This document shows positions 51,775-60,211 of a stretch of DNA of 64,000 nucleotides, in pieces. The position numbers and the translations under genes are program-made. Numbering within the stretch: the stretch's first letter is position 1; every line of letters begins with the position of its first letter. The notes under the pieces are model-generated. The model saw only the letters and a program-made list of their open reading frames with translations, had not been told where the DNA came from and ran no database searches. The DNA comes from Trebonia sp963777905 (lineage in GTDB: Bacteria; Actinomycetota; Actinomycetes; Streptosporangiales; Streptosporangiaceae). The DNA is taken from assembly GCA_963777905.1 (NCBI GenBank), contig CAVZSM010000010.1:124001-188000 (forward strand). Direction: 5' to 3'.

Positions 51775-52998
51775 TCAGGCCTGGCCCCATTCGCGGGCCA
51801 GCAGTTCGAAGGAGCGGACCCGGTCCGTATGGGAGTGCGTGATGGTCGTGACCAGCAGCTCGTCCGCGTCCGTCGCGTCCTGGAGCACCCGCAGGTGCTT
51901 GGCCACGGTCGCCGGCGACCCGGCGAACTGGGTATCGACCCGGTCCGAGACCAGCGCCCGGTCCTCGTCCGTCCACGGGTAAGCCGCCGCGGACGACGGC
52001 GACGGGAACCGCATCGCGCCGTCCCCGGTGCGGATTGAACGCACCCACAGCCCGTACCCCGACGCCAGCTCCCGCGCTTCGGCGTCGGTCGGCGCCACCA
52101 CGACGTCCGCGGAGACCTGCACGTGCGGCGCCGCCAGCACCGCCGACGGCCGGAACGCGGCCCGGTAAGCCTCCACCGCCTCCAGCACCGTCGCCGGGCT
52201 GACGTGGTAGTTCGCCGCGAACGGCAGCCCGAGGGCGCCGGCCACCTGAGCGGACTGGCCCGCACTCGAACCCAGGATCCACACCTGCGCGTCCGCGCCG
52301 GTCCCCGGCACCGCCTCAACCGAAAGGCCAGACGTCGACACATACGTCCCGCCGAGGAACGCGAGGATGTCGTTCACTTGCTCGCCGAAGTCCGGCGTCC
52401 GCGCCCCCGCCTGCTGCAGCAACTCGCCCTGCAGCGCGAACCGCGGCGACCTGGCCAGGTGAGCGATCGAGAAGCGCCCGGGGATCAGCAGCCCGTTCAC
52501 CGTCCGCGGGGGATCCGGGGGAGCCGGGGGAGCCGGGGCCGCCGGGGGAGCCGGGGCCACCGGGGCCACCGACACCGAAGGCGCCGCGGACCCGCCGGCC
52601 GCCTGCTCCCTCGCGGCCTCCTCGCGCTTCTGCCCGGACCGGCCGAGCCCCAGGTCGATCCGCCCCGGATACAGCCCGGACAGCGTGCCGAACGCCTCCG
52701 CGACCGCGGCCGCGGTCTGGTGCCCCAGCTGCACCGCGCCCGCGCCGACCCGGATCCGCGACGTCACCGCAGCGATCGCCGCGATCAGCACCGCGGGCGA
52801 CGACGACGCCACGCCGGGGGCGAAATGATGCTCGGCGACCCAGTACCGCAGGTAGCCGAGGTCTTCGGCGCGCCGGGCGAGGTCCAGCGTGTTCCGCAGC
52901 GCCGCCGCCGGCGTGGACCCCTCCACCACCGGGGCGAGGTCGAGGATCGACAGCGGCGCCGCCCGGTCAAGGGCAGGGCCGACGGCAGGGTCAGGCAT
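51775..52998 (-). CDS. LLM class flavin-dependent oxidoreductase (MsnO8-like)
   Basis: Bacterial-luciferase-like FMN monooxygenase of 407 residues. LSILDLAPVVEGSTPAAALRNTLDLAR and YWVAEHHFAPGVASSSPAVLIA (in parts) are the MsnO8/alkanal-monooxygenase-like N-terminus, and GAVQLGHQTAAAVAEAFGTL continues the barrel. An Ala/Pro-rich insert (about 130-165, from a GC-rich tandem repeat) interrupts a loop. The C-terminus includes GSPATVAKHLRVLQDATDADELLVTTITH. It is the last gene of a three-gene operon and overlaps its neighbour by 8 nt. The substrate is unknown. Confidence 0.9.
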   Translation of the reverse strand: MPDPAVGPALDRAAPLSILDLAPVVEGSTPAAALRNTLDLARRAEDLGYLRYWVAEHHFAPGVASSSPAVLIAAIAAVTSRIRVGAGAVQLGHQTAAAVAEAFGTLSGLYPGRIDLGLGRSGQKREEAAREQAAGGSAAPSVSVAPVAPAPPAAPAPPAPPDPPRTVNGLLIPGRFSIAHLARSPRFALQGELLQQAGARTPDFGEQVNDILAFLGGTYVSTSGLSVEAVPGTGADAQVWILGSSAGQSAQVAGALGLPFAANYHVSPATVLEAVEAYRAAFRPSAVLAAPHVQVSADVVVAPTDAEARELASGYGLWVRSIRTGDGAMRFPSPSSAAAYPWTDEDRALVSDRVDTQFAGSPATVAKHLRVLQDATDADELLVTTITHSHTDRVRSFELLAREWGQA

Positions 52999-54373
52999 CG
53001 GCGTGCTCCCTTCGAGCGGCGGCCCACGAGGCGGCGGGCCGCGCGGGCCCCAGCCCGAGACGGTCCCGCAAGGTCGTACCAGACTCGTAGGACGTCCGGA
53101 ACACCCCGCGTTCCTGCAGCAGCGGCACGACTTTGGCGGCGAACTCGTCGAGCCCGGCCGGGATCAGGTGCGGCACCAGGATGAACCCGTCGCACGCGTC
53201 GTCCTGCACGCTGCGGTTGATCTCCGCCGCCACCGAGGCCGGCGTCCCCGTGAACGTCTGCCGCCCGGTCACCTCGATGATCAGGTCGCGGATCGACAGG
53301 TGCCGCTCCTCGGCGAGAGCCCGCCACTTGCGCGCGACCGCCACCGGGTCGTCGTACATCCGGGCGCGCCCCTGGATGATCGACGGGGACTCCGGGTCGG
53401 GGTCGAACGGCGGCAGCGGCCCTTCGGCGTCGAACGACGACAGGTCCGTGTTCCACACCTGCTCGAGCATGAGGATCGCGGTCTGCGGGCTGACCTGCTG
53501 GCGCCGGATGTGCCGCGCGTGTTCCTCGGCCTCGGCCGGGGTGTCGCCGAGCACGAAGCTGGCTCCAGGCAGCACCTTCAGCGAGCCGGGCGACCGCCCG
53601 TACCGCGCCAGCCGCGACTTCACGTCGGCGTAGAACGCGCGCCCCGCGTCGTACGTCGAGTGCCTGGTGAAGATCCCGTCCGCGCTGTGCGCCGCGAACT
53701 CCCGACCGCCGTCCGAGTCGCCCGCCTGCAGGATCACGGGGTGGACTTGTGGTGACCGCGGCACGGTGAAGTTTCCGGAGATCCCGAAGTTCTCAGTCGA
53801 ATATTCGAAACGTCCTCGCCTGGCTCCCGGCCGCAAGAACTCTCCGCGAGCGGGGTCGGCCACGATCGCGTCGCTATCCCAGGAGTCCCACAGTTCCCGC
53901 GTGGCCTGGACGAACTCGGCGGCGCGGACGTACCGGCCGCCGCGCTCCAGGTAGCCGCCGCGGCGGAAGTTCTCCCCGGTGAACGCGTCAGGCGAGGTGA
54001 CCACGTTCCACGCGGCGCGGCCGCCGGACAGATGGTCGAGCGTGGCGAACTGCCGCGCGATCTCGTACGGCTCGTTGTACGTCGCCTGGATCGTGCCGGC
54101 CAGCCCGAGGTGCCCGGTCACCGCGGCAACCGCGGCGAGCACGGTCATCGTGTTCGGCCGGCCGACCACGTCCAGGTCGTGGATCTTGCCGCGCTGCTCG
54201 CGCAGCCGCAGCCCTTCGGCCAGGAAGAAGAAGTCGAACAGGCCCGCCTCGGCCGTCCGCGCCAGGTGCGCGAACGAGGAGAACGCGATCTGGCTGCCCG
54301 CCGCCGGGTCGCTCCACACGGTGTGGTTGTTGACGCCGGGGAAGTGCGCCCCGAGGATCACCTGCTTGGTCAT
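52991..54373 (-). CDS. NtaA/DmoA family FMN-dependent monooxygenase
   Basis: Flavin monooxygenase of 460 residues in the NtaA/SnaA/DszA branch: VILGAHFPGVNNHTVWSDP, FDFFFLAEGLRLR, GLAGTIQATYNEPYEIARQFATLDHLS, GRAAWNVVTSPDAFTGENF, VILQAGDSDGGREFAA. Relatives oxidise nitrilotriacetate, organosulfur compounds or pristinamycin II, using FMNH2 from a separate reductase. No reductase gene is seen nearby. The ATG overlaps the stop of the upstream monooxygenase (ATGA). Confidence 0.93.
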   Translation of the reverse strand: MTKQVILGAHFPGVNNHTVWSDPAAGSQIAFSSFAHLARTAEAGLFDFFFLAEGLRLREQRGKIHDLDVVGRPNTMTVLAAVAAVTGHLGLAGTIQATYNEPYEIARQFATLDHLSGGRAAWNVVTSPDAFTGENFRRGGYLERGGRYVRAAEFVQATRELWDSWDSDAIVADPARGEFLRPGARRGRFEYSTENFGISGNFTVPRSPQVHPVILQAGDSDGGREFAAHSADGIFTRHSTYDAGRAFYADVKSRLARYGRSPGSLKVLPGASFVLGDTPAEAEEHARHIRRQQVSPQTAILMLEQVWNTDLSSFDAEGPLPPFDPDPESPSIIQGRARMYDDPVAVARKWRALAEERHLSIRDLIIEVTGRQTFTGTPASVAAEINRSVQDDACDGFILVPHLIPAGLDEFAAKVVPLLQERGVFRTSYESGTTLRDRLGLGPARPAASWAAARREHADA

Positions 54374-55599
54374 GCGGCGCCAATCTGGTAGCGGCTGGCC
54401 CCGTATCGGTTAGCGGGGCGGGACAGGCCGAGACGCTCGCGAAGCGTGCTTTCCGCGTAGCCGGAGCGGAACGCGCCGCGGCGGCGCAGTTCCGGGACAA
54501 GCGCCCCGGTGATCTGCTGAAGGTCGTGCGGCAGCGCGCCGGGACGGAGCCGGAACCCGTCGAGTCCCGCCGCCTGTTTCCAGTCGAGCAGCAGGTCCGC
54601 CAGTTCGCCGGGAGGGCCGGCGACGACCGCGCAGTCCGTAGCGAAGTCGGCGCCGTCCAGGTCGTCGAGCCGCCGCTTGCGCGCCGTGGCGGCGCCGGGG
54701 GCCTCGTCGATGAACACCACGAGGTCCGCGTAGACCTGGAGAGGCGGCAGGGGACGTTCCGAATAATTCTCGGCGGCGCGGACCTCCGCCACGATCTGCG
54801 CGGCGTGCTCCGCGCTGGCGGGGGTCACGAAGACGACGTCGGACGCGCGGGCGGCGAGCCGGTAGGCCACGTCGGCGTGCGCCAGCGAGGCGACGACGGG
54901 CTGGCCCTGCGGCGGGCGGGGCGTGATGGACGGGCCGCGGACGGCGAACCAGCGGCCGTCGAAGTCGATGTAGTGCAGCTTGCCGCGGTCGACGAACCGG
55001 CCGGCCGGCACGTCGCGGATCACCGCGTCGTCCTCCCAGGAGTCCCACAGCCGCCGCACGACCTCGACGGCGTCGGCGGCCTCGTCGAACAGGTCGCTGA
55101 GGTGCGCGGCGACGGCGGGGTCGGTGACGTTCTCCTGAGTCAGCGGCGGGAACTCGCGGCGGCCGAAGTGCCGTGCCTCGTCCGGCGACGCCGCGACCCG
55201 CGGCCGCCAGCCGGCCCGGCCCTCGCTCACGTAGTCCAGGGTCGCGATGGACGTGGAGAGGTGGAACGGCTCCGTGTGCGTGGTGACCGCCGTGGGAACC
55301 AGGCCGATGCGCGTGGTGTGCGGGGCGATCCGCGCTGCGGTCAGCACCGCGTCCAGCCGGCCGCGCACCTGGTCGGTGCGGTCGTCAGGGCTTGCGAAGC
55401 GGCCGGCGGTCTGCAGGCCGAGAGAGTCTTCGATGGTCAGGAAGTCGAGGGCGCCGGCTTCGGCCTCACGGGCCAGGTCCGCCCAGTACCCGGCGCTGAA
55501 CAGCTCCCCGGGCCGCGCGTCAGGCGCGCGCCAGGCGGCGGGGTGCCAGCCGGCCCCGTCGAGCGCCACCGCGAGGTGCAGTTCGCTGGTTCCCGGCAT
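54370..55599 (-). CDS. LLM class flavin-dependent oxidoreductase
   Basis: First gene of the monooxygenase operon, 409 residues from ATG 55599, which has AAGGAG six bases upstream. LHLAVALDGAGWHPAAWR, ALDFLTIEDSLGLQ, IGLVPTAVTTHTEPFHLSTSIATLD and GRAGWRPRVAAS give the NtaA-like barrel, though the sequence differs clearly from the next gene. The C-terminus FRSGYAESTLRERLGL parallels FRTSYESGTTLRDRLGL of the second protein, so the two probably arose by duplication. Confidence 0.92.
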   Translation of the reverse strand: MPGTSELHLAVALDGAGWHPAAWRAPDARPGELFSAGYWADLAREAEAGALDFLTIEDSLGLQTAGRFASPDDRTDQVRGRLDAVLTAARIAPHTTRIGLVPTAVTTHTEPFHLSTSIATLDYVSEGRAGWRPRVAASPDEARHFGRREFPPLTQENVTDPAVAAHLSDLFDEAADAVEVVRRLWDSWEDDAVIRDVPAGRFVDRGKLHYIDFDGRWFAVRGPSITPRPPQGQPVVASLAHADVAYRLAARASDVVFVTPASAEHAAQIVAEVRAAENYSERPLPPLQVYADLVVFIDEAPGAATARKRRLDDLDGADFATDCAVVAGPPGELADLLLDWKQAAGLDGFRLRPGALPHDLQQITGALVPELRRRGAFRSGYAESTLRERLGLSRPANRYGASRYQIGAA

Positions 55600-55702
55600 G
55601 ACCGGCTCCTTCCCGCGGTGCGTCAACCCGTTACCGACGCTAACCGTCCTGCAGCGAAGCCGTCAAATCCGATCGTCTATATCGCCTGCTAGCGTCGGTG
55701 AC

Positions 55703-56236
55703 GTGACGAGCGGATTCTGGCGGGCACACGGGGAGCGGGCGATCTACGACAGCCCCTGGGTCTGGCTCGGGCAGGTGGACGTCGAGTCGCCGGGCGGCGA
55801 CCGGTACTGGCATCACGTGTTCCGGCTGCGCAAGGCGGCGGTGATGGCGCTGGTCGACGGCGAGGAGCGGGTGCTGATGCTGTGGCGGCACCGGTTCGTT
55901 CCTGACCGCTGGGGGTGGGAGCTGCCTGGCGGGCTGGTGGACGACGGCGAGGAGCCCGCGGTCGCGGCGACCAGGGAGCTCGCCGAGGAGACCGGGTATC
56001 GCGCCAGGCGGGTGGAGCACCTGGTCAGCTTCCAGCCGATGCCGGGCACGGTCGACGCCGAGCATCACGTCTACGTGGGCGGCGACCCGGTGCGGATCGG
56101 CGAGCCCACGGACCCGGCCGAGGCGGCGCGGGTGGAGTGGGTGCCGCTGGCGTCGGTTCCCGGGCTGCTCGCCGCCGGGGACATCTGGAGCGCCGCGTCG
56201 GTGGCGGCGCTGCCGCTGCTGCTTATGAAGCGTTAG
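55703..56236 (+). CDS. NUDIX hydrolase
   Basis: Pyrophosphohydrolase of 177 residues. The Nudix box is GGLVDDGEEPAVAATRELAEETGY (23-residue consensus GX5EX7REUXEEXGU intact). The N-terminus DSPWVWLGQVDVESPGGDRYWHHVF resembles ADP-ribose pyrophosphatase-type enzymes. The GTG at 55703 has no ribosome site but TAGCGT lies seven bases upstream, again the leaderless layout. It is divergent from the monooxygenase operon. The longer frame from 55247 is an overlap artefact. Confidence 0.9.
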   Translation: MTSGFWRAHGERAIYDSPWVWLGQVDVESPGGDRYWHHVFRLRKAAVMALVDGEERVLMLWRHRFVPDRWGWELPGGLVDDGEEPAVAATRELAEETGYRARRVEHLVSFQPMPGTVDAEHHVYVGGDPVRIGEPTDPAEAARVEWVPLASVPGLLAAGDIWSAASVAALPLLLMKR

Positions 56237-56241
56237 CGTCA

Positions 56242-56775
56242 CTACCTGGCTGGATGGGCCATGGTGTCGATGACCGCGGAAATGGCCAGGAACAGCACAT
56301 CATCCTGGCCGGGCGCGACCTCGACCCCGTAGGTATCCCGGGCCCGGAACCATCGTTTGGACACCTCGGCGACCTTGGTCCCGTCGCCCTCGATGGTGTA
56401 CTCGTGGTCGACGATGTTGCCCTGGACGTGCAGGTCCGGGCCATCTTCCATCTTCGCTATCCACCGCTCCCGCAGCGGCGCGATCATGGCTTTTTTGACG
56501 ATGGCGACCCGGTTCCCGTCCGGCCCTTCGATCTCCATGCTGTCCCGTAGATGCAGCATCCGTTCCTGGATCTTGCACAGTTCACGGCCGTCCATGTCCT
56601 TGAACAGGATGGTCTTCCTGATCCGCAGCGCCTTGCCGTCCAGCTTGAAGACGTGCTCCCCGTTATCGTTTTCGATCTCGTAGTCGTCGCCGATGGAGAG
56701 CATGCGCTGGCGCATCTTGTACCGCGTGGCGACACTGTCGAAGCGCCGCTGCTCCCGTCTCTTCCTGCCGAACAA
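56242..56775 (-). CDS. LURP-one-related (Tubby-like) protein
   Basis: Protein of 177 residues. The repeated beta-strand pattern YEIENDNGEHVFKLDGKAL, LRIRKTILFKDMDGRELCKIQER, MEIEGPDGNRVAIVKKAMI and EYTIEGDGTKVAEVSKRWF matches the LURP-one/scramblase-like single barrel. Such proteins have been linked to membranes in other organisms. Their bacterial role is unknown. The start may be the internal Met 20 (MRQRMLSIGDDY), since the first 19 residues are very basic. It is convergent with the NUDIX gene, 5 bp apart. Confidence 0.88.
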   Translation of the reverse strand: MFGRKRREQRRFDSVATRYKMRQRMLSIGDDYEIENDNGEHVFKLDGKALRIRKTILFKDMDGRELCKIQERMLHLRDSMEIEGPDGNRVAIVKKAMIAPLRERWIAKMEDGPDLHVQGNIVDHEYTIEGDGTKVAEVSKRWFRARDTYGVEVAPGQDDVLFLAISAVIDTMAHPAR

Positions 56776-56987
56776 TGCCGCCCCCTCGCCGTTGTCGCTT
56801 CACCCCGTCCGTCACGCCCATGGTTGGGCTGGCAATGCCAGTGTGCCTCATCCCCGGCGGGTGAGACCTGGACAGTCACCACTAGTCCGTTCCGAATGAT
56901 CTATTCCTCCCGGAACCCGAGTGCGATGCTGACAGTGTTGATCTGACCTCAGGGAGGTCGAAGAAGACCGCAGGAGGAGGAAACGCG

Positions 56988-58016
56988 ATGACGACAGGGC
57001 TCGACGTGACCTCGGCGGACAGCCGGCCCGGCGGTGGGCCGCCGGCGGCGGAAGCGCTGCGGCTGTACGAGTCGATGGTGCTGATCCGCCGCGTCGAGGA
57101 GCGCCTCAGGGACGACAGCGCCGCGGGCAAGCTGCCAGGGGCGGTGCACCTCTACATCGGCGAGGAGGCGGTCGCGGCCGGGGTGTGCGGGCACCTCGAG
57201 GACCGCGACTACGCCACCTCGACGCACCGCGGCCACGGGCACTTCCTGGCCAAGGGCGGCGACGTGCGCGCCATGATGGCCGAGATCTGGGCAAAGCGCG
57301 AGGGGATCTGCCGCGGCATGGGCGGCTCGATGCACGTCGCGGACATCTCCAAGGGGATCCTCGGCGCCAACGGGATCGTGGGCGCGGGGCTGTCGATCGC
57401 GACCGGGGCGGCGTTCGGCGCGAAGCTGGACGGGGACGGCAAGGTGGCGGTCTGCTTCTTCGGCGACGGCGCCTCGAACCAGGGCGTGCTCATGGAGACC
57501 CTGAACGTGTCGTCGCTGTGGGGGCTCCCGGTGGTCTTCGTCTGCGAGAACAACGGGTTCTCCGAGTTCACGCCCAGCGCCGAGGTGACGTCGGGGCGGA
57601 TCCCTGACCGGGCGCGGGCGTTCGGCGTGCCGGTCGCCGAGGTGGACGGCAACGACGTGACCGCGGTGTGGCAGGCGGCGGGCGAAGCAGTCCGGCGCGG
57701 GCGCGCGGGCGGCGGGCCGTCGTTCATCGAGGCGCGCACCTACCGCATCCAGGGCCACTTCGAGGCCGAGTCCTTCGTGCTCAGCGGCGGGGGATACCGG
57801 ACGGAGGAGGAGATCGAGACCTGGCGGCAGCGGGACCCGATCGCCAGGTTCCGGTCCGCGCTGACCTCGGCGGGCACCGTCCCCGCGGCGGACCTCGACA
57901 GGATCGACGCCGAGGTCGCCGACCGCGTGGCGGACGCCGCGGCCTACGCGGAGGCCGGCGAGCCCGCCGACCCCGAACTCGCCGAGACGCTGATGTTCGC
58001 ACCCGAGGAGGCCTGA
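56988..58016 (+). CDS. Thiamine-diphosphate dehydrogenase E1 component, alpha subunit (acetoin/2-oxo acid type)
   Basis: TPP-dependent decarboxylating subunit of 342 residues. It has RGMGGSMHVADISKGILGANGIVG and the TPP motif GDGASNQGVLMETLNVSSLWGLPVVFVCENN (in parts GDGASNQG and VCENN), as in AcoA and branched-chain or pyruvate E1 alpha. GGAGGAGG lies before the ATG. The upstream gap has an ACCTC-AGG-GAGGT inverted repeat near 56946-56958. It is followed by E1 beta after 3 nt. The AcoA-like pattern suggests acetoin, but the substrate cannot be fixed. Confidence 0.9.
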   Translation: MTTGLDVTSADSRPGGGPPAAEALRLYESMVLIRRVEERLRDDSAAGKLPGAVHLYIGEEAVAAGVCGHLEDRDYATSTHRGHGHFLAKGGDVRAMMAEIWAKREGICRGMGGSMHVADISKGILGANGIVGAGLSIATGAAFGAKLDGDGKVAVCFFGDGASNQGVLMETLNVSSLWGLPVVFVCENNGFSEFTPSAEVTSGRIPDRARAFGVPVAEVDGNDVTAVWQAAGEAVRRGRAGGGPSFIEARTYRIQGHFEAESFVLSGGGYRTEEEIETWRQRDPIARFRSALTSAGTVPAADLDRIDAEVADRVADAAAYAEAGEPADPELAETLMFAPEEA

Positions 58017-58019
58017 GCC

Positions 58020-59018
58020 ATGGCCCGTACCCGTCTCATCCAGGCCATCCACGACGGCATCGTCGAGGAGATGGCGCGCGACCCGAAGGTCATCGTCTAC
58101 GGCGAGGACGTCGAGCTGTCGATCGTCGGCGACCTGCGCGGGGTCCACGAGCAGTTCGGCCACGACCGGATCCGCAACACCCCGATCTGCGAGACGACGC
58201 TGACCGGCATGGCGGTCGGCCTCGCCTCGGCCGGCTACCACGTGGTCGTGCAGATGATGTTCTCGAACTTCCTCTACACGGGCATGGACGCGATCGGGAA
58301 CCAGATGTCCAAGCTCCGGCTGATGACCGGCGGCCAGATGGAGCTGCCGATCACGATCATCGCCACCATCGGCGGGGGCTCTTCCAACGCGGCCCAGCAC
58401 TCCGACACCTCCTACCCGATGCTGATGAACCTCGGCGGGGTGAACGTGGCCGTCCCCGCCACGTCCGCCGACGCGAAGGGCCTGGTGAAGACCGCGATCC
58501 GCAGCCCGAACCCGTGCTTCGTCCTCGAGCCGAACGGCCGCGGCGGCGATCAGGGCGAGGTGCCCGACGGCGAGCACCTCGTCCCGTTCGGCAAGGCGGC
58601 CGTGCGCCGGGAAGGCGGCGCCGTCACCGTGGTGGCCATCGGGCGCATGGTCAAGCCGGCGCTCGCCGCGGCGGCCACGCTGGCGGATGAGGGGGTGAGC
58701 GCCGAGGTGATCGATCCGCGCACCCTGGTGCCGTTCGACACCGACGCGGTGCTCGCTTCCGTCGCGAAGACCGGCCACCTGGTCGTCGTGGACGAGGCGC
58801 GCGAGTGCTGCTCGGCGGCCAGCCAGATCGCCGCCGTGGTCGCGGAGCAGGGCTTCGCCCTGCTGAAGGGCCCGATCCGGCGGGTCACCACGCCGAACGT
58901 GGCCATCCCGTACGCCCCGAACGCGGAGGCGCACGTGATCCCCGGCGAGGCCCGCATCGCCGCCGCCGTGCGTGAGCTGCTCGGGCGGACCGGCCGGAGC
59001 GAGAAGGTGCTCGCGTGA
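58020..59018 (+). CDS. Thiamine-diphosphate dehydrogenase E1 component, beta subunit
   Basis: Beta subunit of 332 residues. GEDVELSIVGDLRG, the Glu of ICETTLTGMAVGLASAG that activates TPP, FSNFLYTGMDAIGNQMSK, and the C-terminal transketolase fold (VTVVAIGRMVKPALAAAATLADEG, VIDPRTLVPFD) are typical of E1 beta. It lies between E1 alpha and a small lipoyl-type protein whose start overlaps its stop. No E2 catalytic core or E3 gene follows. Confidence 0.92.
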   Translation: MARTRLIQAIHDGIVEEMARDPKVIVYGEDVELSIVGDLRGVHEQFGHDRIRNTPICETTLTGMAVGLASAGYHVVVQMMFSNFLYTGMDAIGNQMSKLRLMTGGQMELPITIIATIGGGSSNAAQHSDTSYPMLMNLGGVNVAVPATSADAKGLVKTAIRSPNPCFVLEPNGRGGDQGEVPDGEHLVPFGKAAVRREGGAVTVVAIGRMVKPALAAAATLADEGVSAEVIDPRTLVPFDTDAVLASVAKTGHLVVVDEARECCSAASQIAAVVAEQGFALLKGPIRRVTTPNVAIPYAPNAEAHVIPGEARIAAAVRELLGRTGRSEKVLA

Positions 59019-59275
59019 GCGTGCTGCGGGTGCGGGTCAAGCTGCCGAAGATCGGGATGACGATGGAGGAGGCGACGGTCGTCCGGTTCTGCCGGCAGCC
59101 CGGCGAGGCGTTCAGCAAGGGCGACCCGCTGTACGAGATCGAGACGGAGAAGATCAGCCAGGAGGTGACGGCCACCGGCGACGGCGTGATGGTCGAGCAC
59201 GCCGTTCCCGCGGGCAGCGACGTGCGGGTCGGCGAGGCGGTGTGCGTGGTCGAGATCGACGGAGTGCCGGGATGA
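59015..59275 (+). CDS. Stand-alone biotinyl/lipoyl-attachment domain protein
   Basis: Protein of 86 residues that is just one lipoyl/biotinyl domain: VKLPKIGMTMEEATVVRF, then YEIETEKISQEVTATGDG with the modified Lys in the ETEKI hairpin, and VRVGEAVCVVEID. Normal E2 proteins carry this at the N-terminus of a 400-residue acyltransferase. Here the catalytic part is absent. It overlaps both the E1 beta gene (4 nt) and the VOC gene (ATGA). It could accept the acyl or hydroxyalkyl group from E1 or swing it to an E2 encoded elsewhere. Confidence 0.88.
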   Translation: MSVLRVRVKLPKIGMTMEEATVVRFCRQPGEAFSKGDPLYEIETEKISQEVTATGDGVMVEHAVPAGSDVRVGEAVCVVEIDGVPG

Positions 59276-59784
59276 CGGCGCTGCCGCCGCCGCGGCTCGG
59301 GGAGCTGTTCCACATCGGCTGGGTCGTGCGGGACTGCGAAGCAGCGCAGGAGGAACTGCGTACGCGCCTCGGCGCGGGCCCGTGCCTGAGCATGGGGGAG
59401 GAGACACTTTTCGACCAGGTGCTTGTGCACGGCAAGCCGGTCCCGGTCTCGCTGAAGATCGCCTACTGCGCGCTGGGCGGCGTGGTGGTCGAGCTGCTGC
59501 AGCCCCTCGACGACCGTTCCCCGCACGCGGCGTTCCTCGCCGAGCGCGGCGAGGGCATGCACCATCTCGCCTTCGTCGTGACAGACTTCGACGAGCAACT
59601 CGCGGCGGCACGCAGGGACAATCCGGAGCGGACCCTCCTCATCGACGGCACCGGCCAGGGGAACCCGTTCCGCTGGGTCTACCTCGACGGTGCCGACGCC
59701 CGCGGAACGGTGACCGAGCTGTGGGAACGCACACCCCAGTCGCAGGCGCTGTACAACAGCGTCCGTAAGCTGGTGCGCCGATGA
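59272..59784 (+). CDS. VOC superfamily protein, methylmalonyl-CoA epimerase-like
   Basis: Glyoxalase-fold protein of 170 residues from the ATG that overlaps the lipoyl gene. FHIGWVVRDCEAAQEELRTRLG gives the first metal His. VVVELLQPLDDRSPHAAFLAERGEGMHHLAFVVTDFDEQ (in parts VELLQP, GMHHLAF) gives the Glu and second His. The paired beta-alpha-beta-beta-beta modules fit epimerases or isomerases acting next to a CoA or keto group. In this operon it may process the product of the E1 reaction. The exact reaction is unknown. Confidence 0.85.
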   Translation: MTALPPPRLGELFHIGWVVRDCEAAQEELRTRLGAGPCLSMGEETLFDQVLVHGKPVPVSLKIAYCALGGVVVELLQPLDDRSPHAAFLAERGEGMHHLAFVVTDFDEQLAAARRDNPERTLLIDGTGQGNPFRWVYLDGADARGTVTELWERTPQSQALYNSVRKLVRR

Positions 59785-60137
59785 CCGAGATTCCGGTGAC
59801 CGAGGACGTCCGCGGTTACATCGACGCGATCCCCGCCGCGCACCGGCCGCTGTTCGACCGGCTGCACGGGCTGATCCACCGCGCCCGTCCCGACGTGACC
59901 GTCGTCATGTCGTACAAGATGCCGACGTACAAGGCGGGCGGCCGCCGCGTGCTCCTGGCCGCCTGGAAGCACGGCATCTCGGTCTACGGCTGGCGGAAGG
60001 ACGACGACGGCGGGTTCGTCGAGCGCCACCCCAGGCTCAAGACCAGCACGGGGACGATCCAGCTCCGGCCGGACGACGCCGCCGCGATCAGCGACGAGGA
60101 ATTCCTCGGCCTGTTCCGCGGCGCCCTGGCCGGCTGA
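59781..60137 (+). CDS. DUF1801 (YdhG/frataxin-like fold) protein
   Basis: Protein of 118 residues. VRGYIDAIPAAHRPLFDRLHGLIHR and the hallmark MSYKMPTYKAGGRRVLL match the DUF1801 family, called iron chaperone-like from structure. The C-terminus contains IQLRPDDAAAISDEEFLGLFR. The start overlaps the VOC stop (ATGA), making it the last gene of the E1 operon. A metal-related role for this operon is possible but unproven. Confidence 0.88.
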   Translation: MTEIPVTEDVRGYIDAIPAAHRPLFDRLHGLIHRARPDVTVVMSYKMPTYKAGGRRVLLAAWKHGISVYGWRKDDDGGFVERHPRLKTSTGTIQLRPDDAAAISDEEFLGLFRGALAG

Positions 60138-60175
60138 CCGCGGCAACCCCGGTCAGCCGCCCGGCGGCGGCAGCT

Positions 60176-60211
60176 CAGTGTCAGCGTCAGCGTCAGTGTC
60201 AGTGTCAGCGG
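60176..60211. repeat. Hexanucleotide tandem repeat (CAGYGT)6
   Basis: Six units of CAGTGT or CAGCGT, the last degenerate, span the end of the histidine kinase gene and overlap its stop codon. Slippage here could alter the C-terminus of the kinase. Confidence 0.75.
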
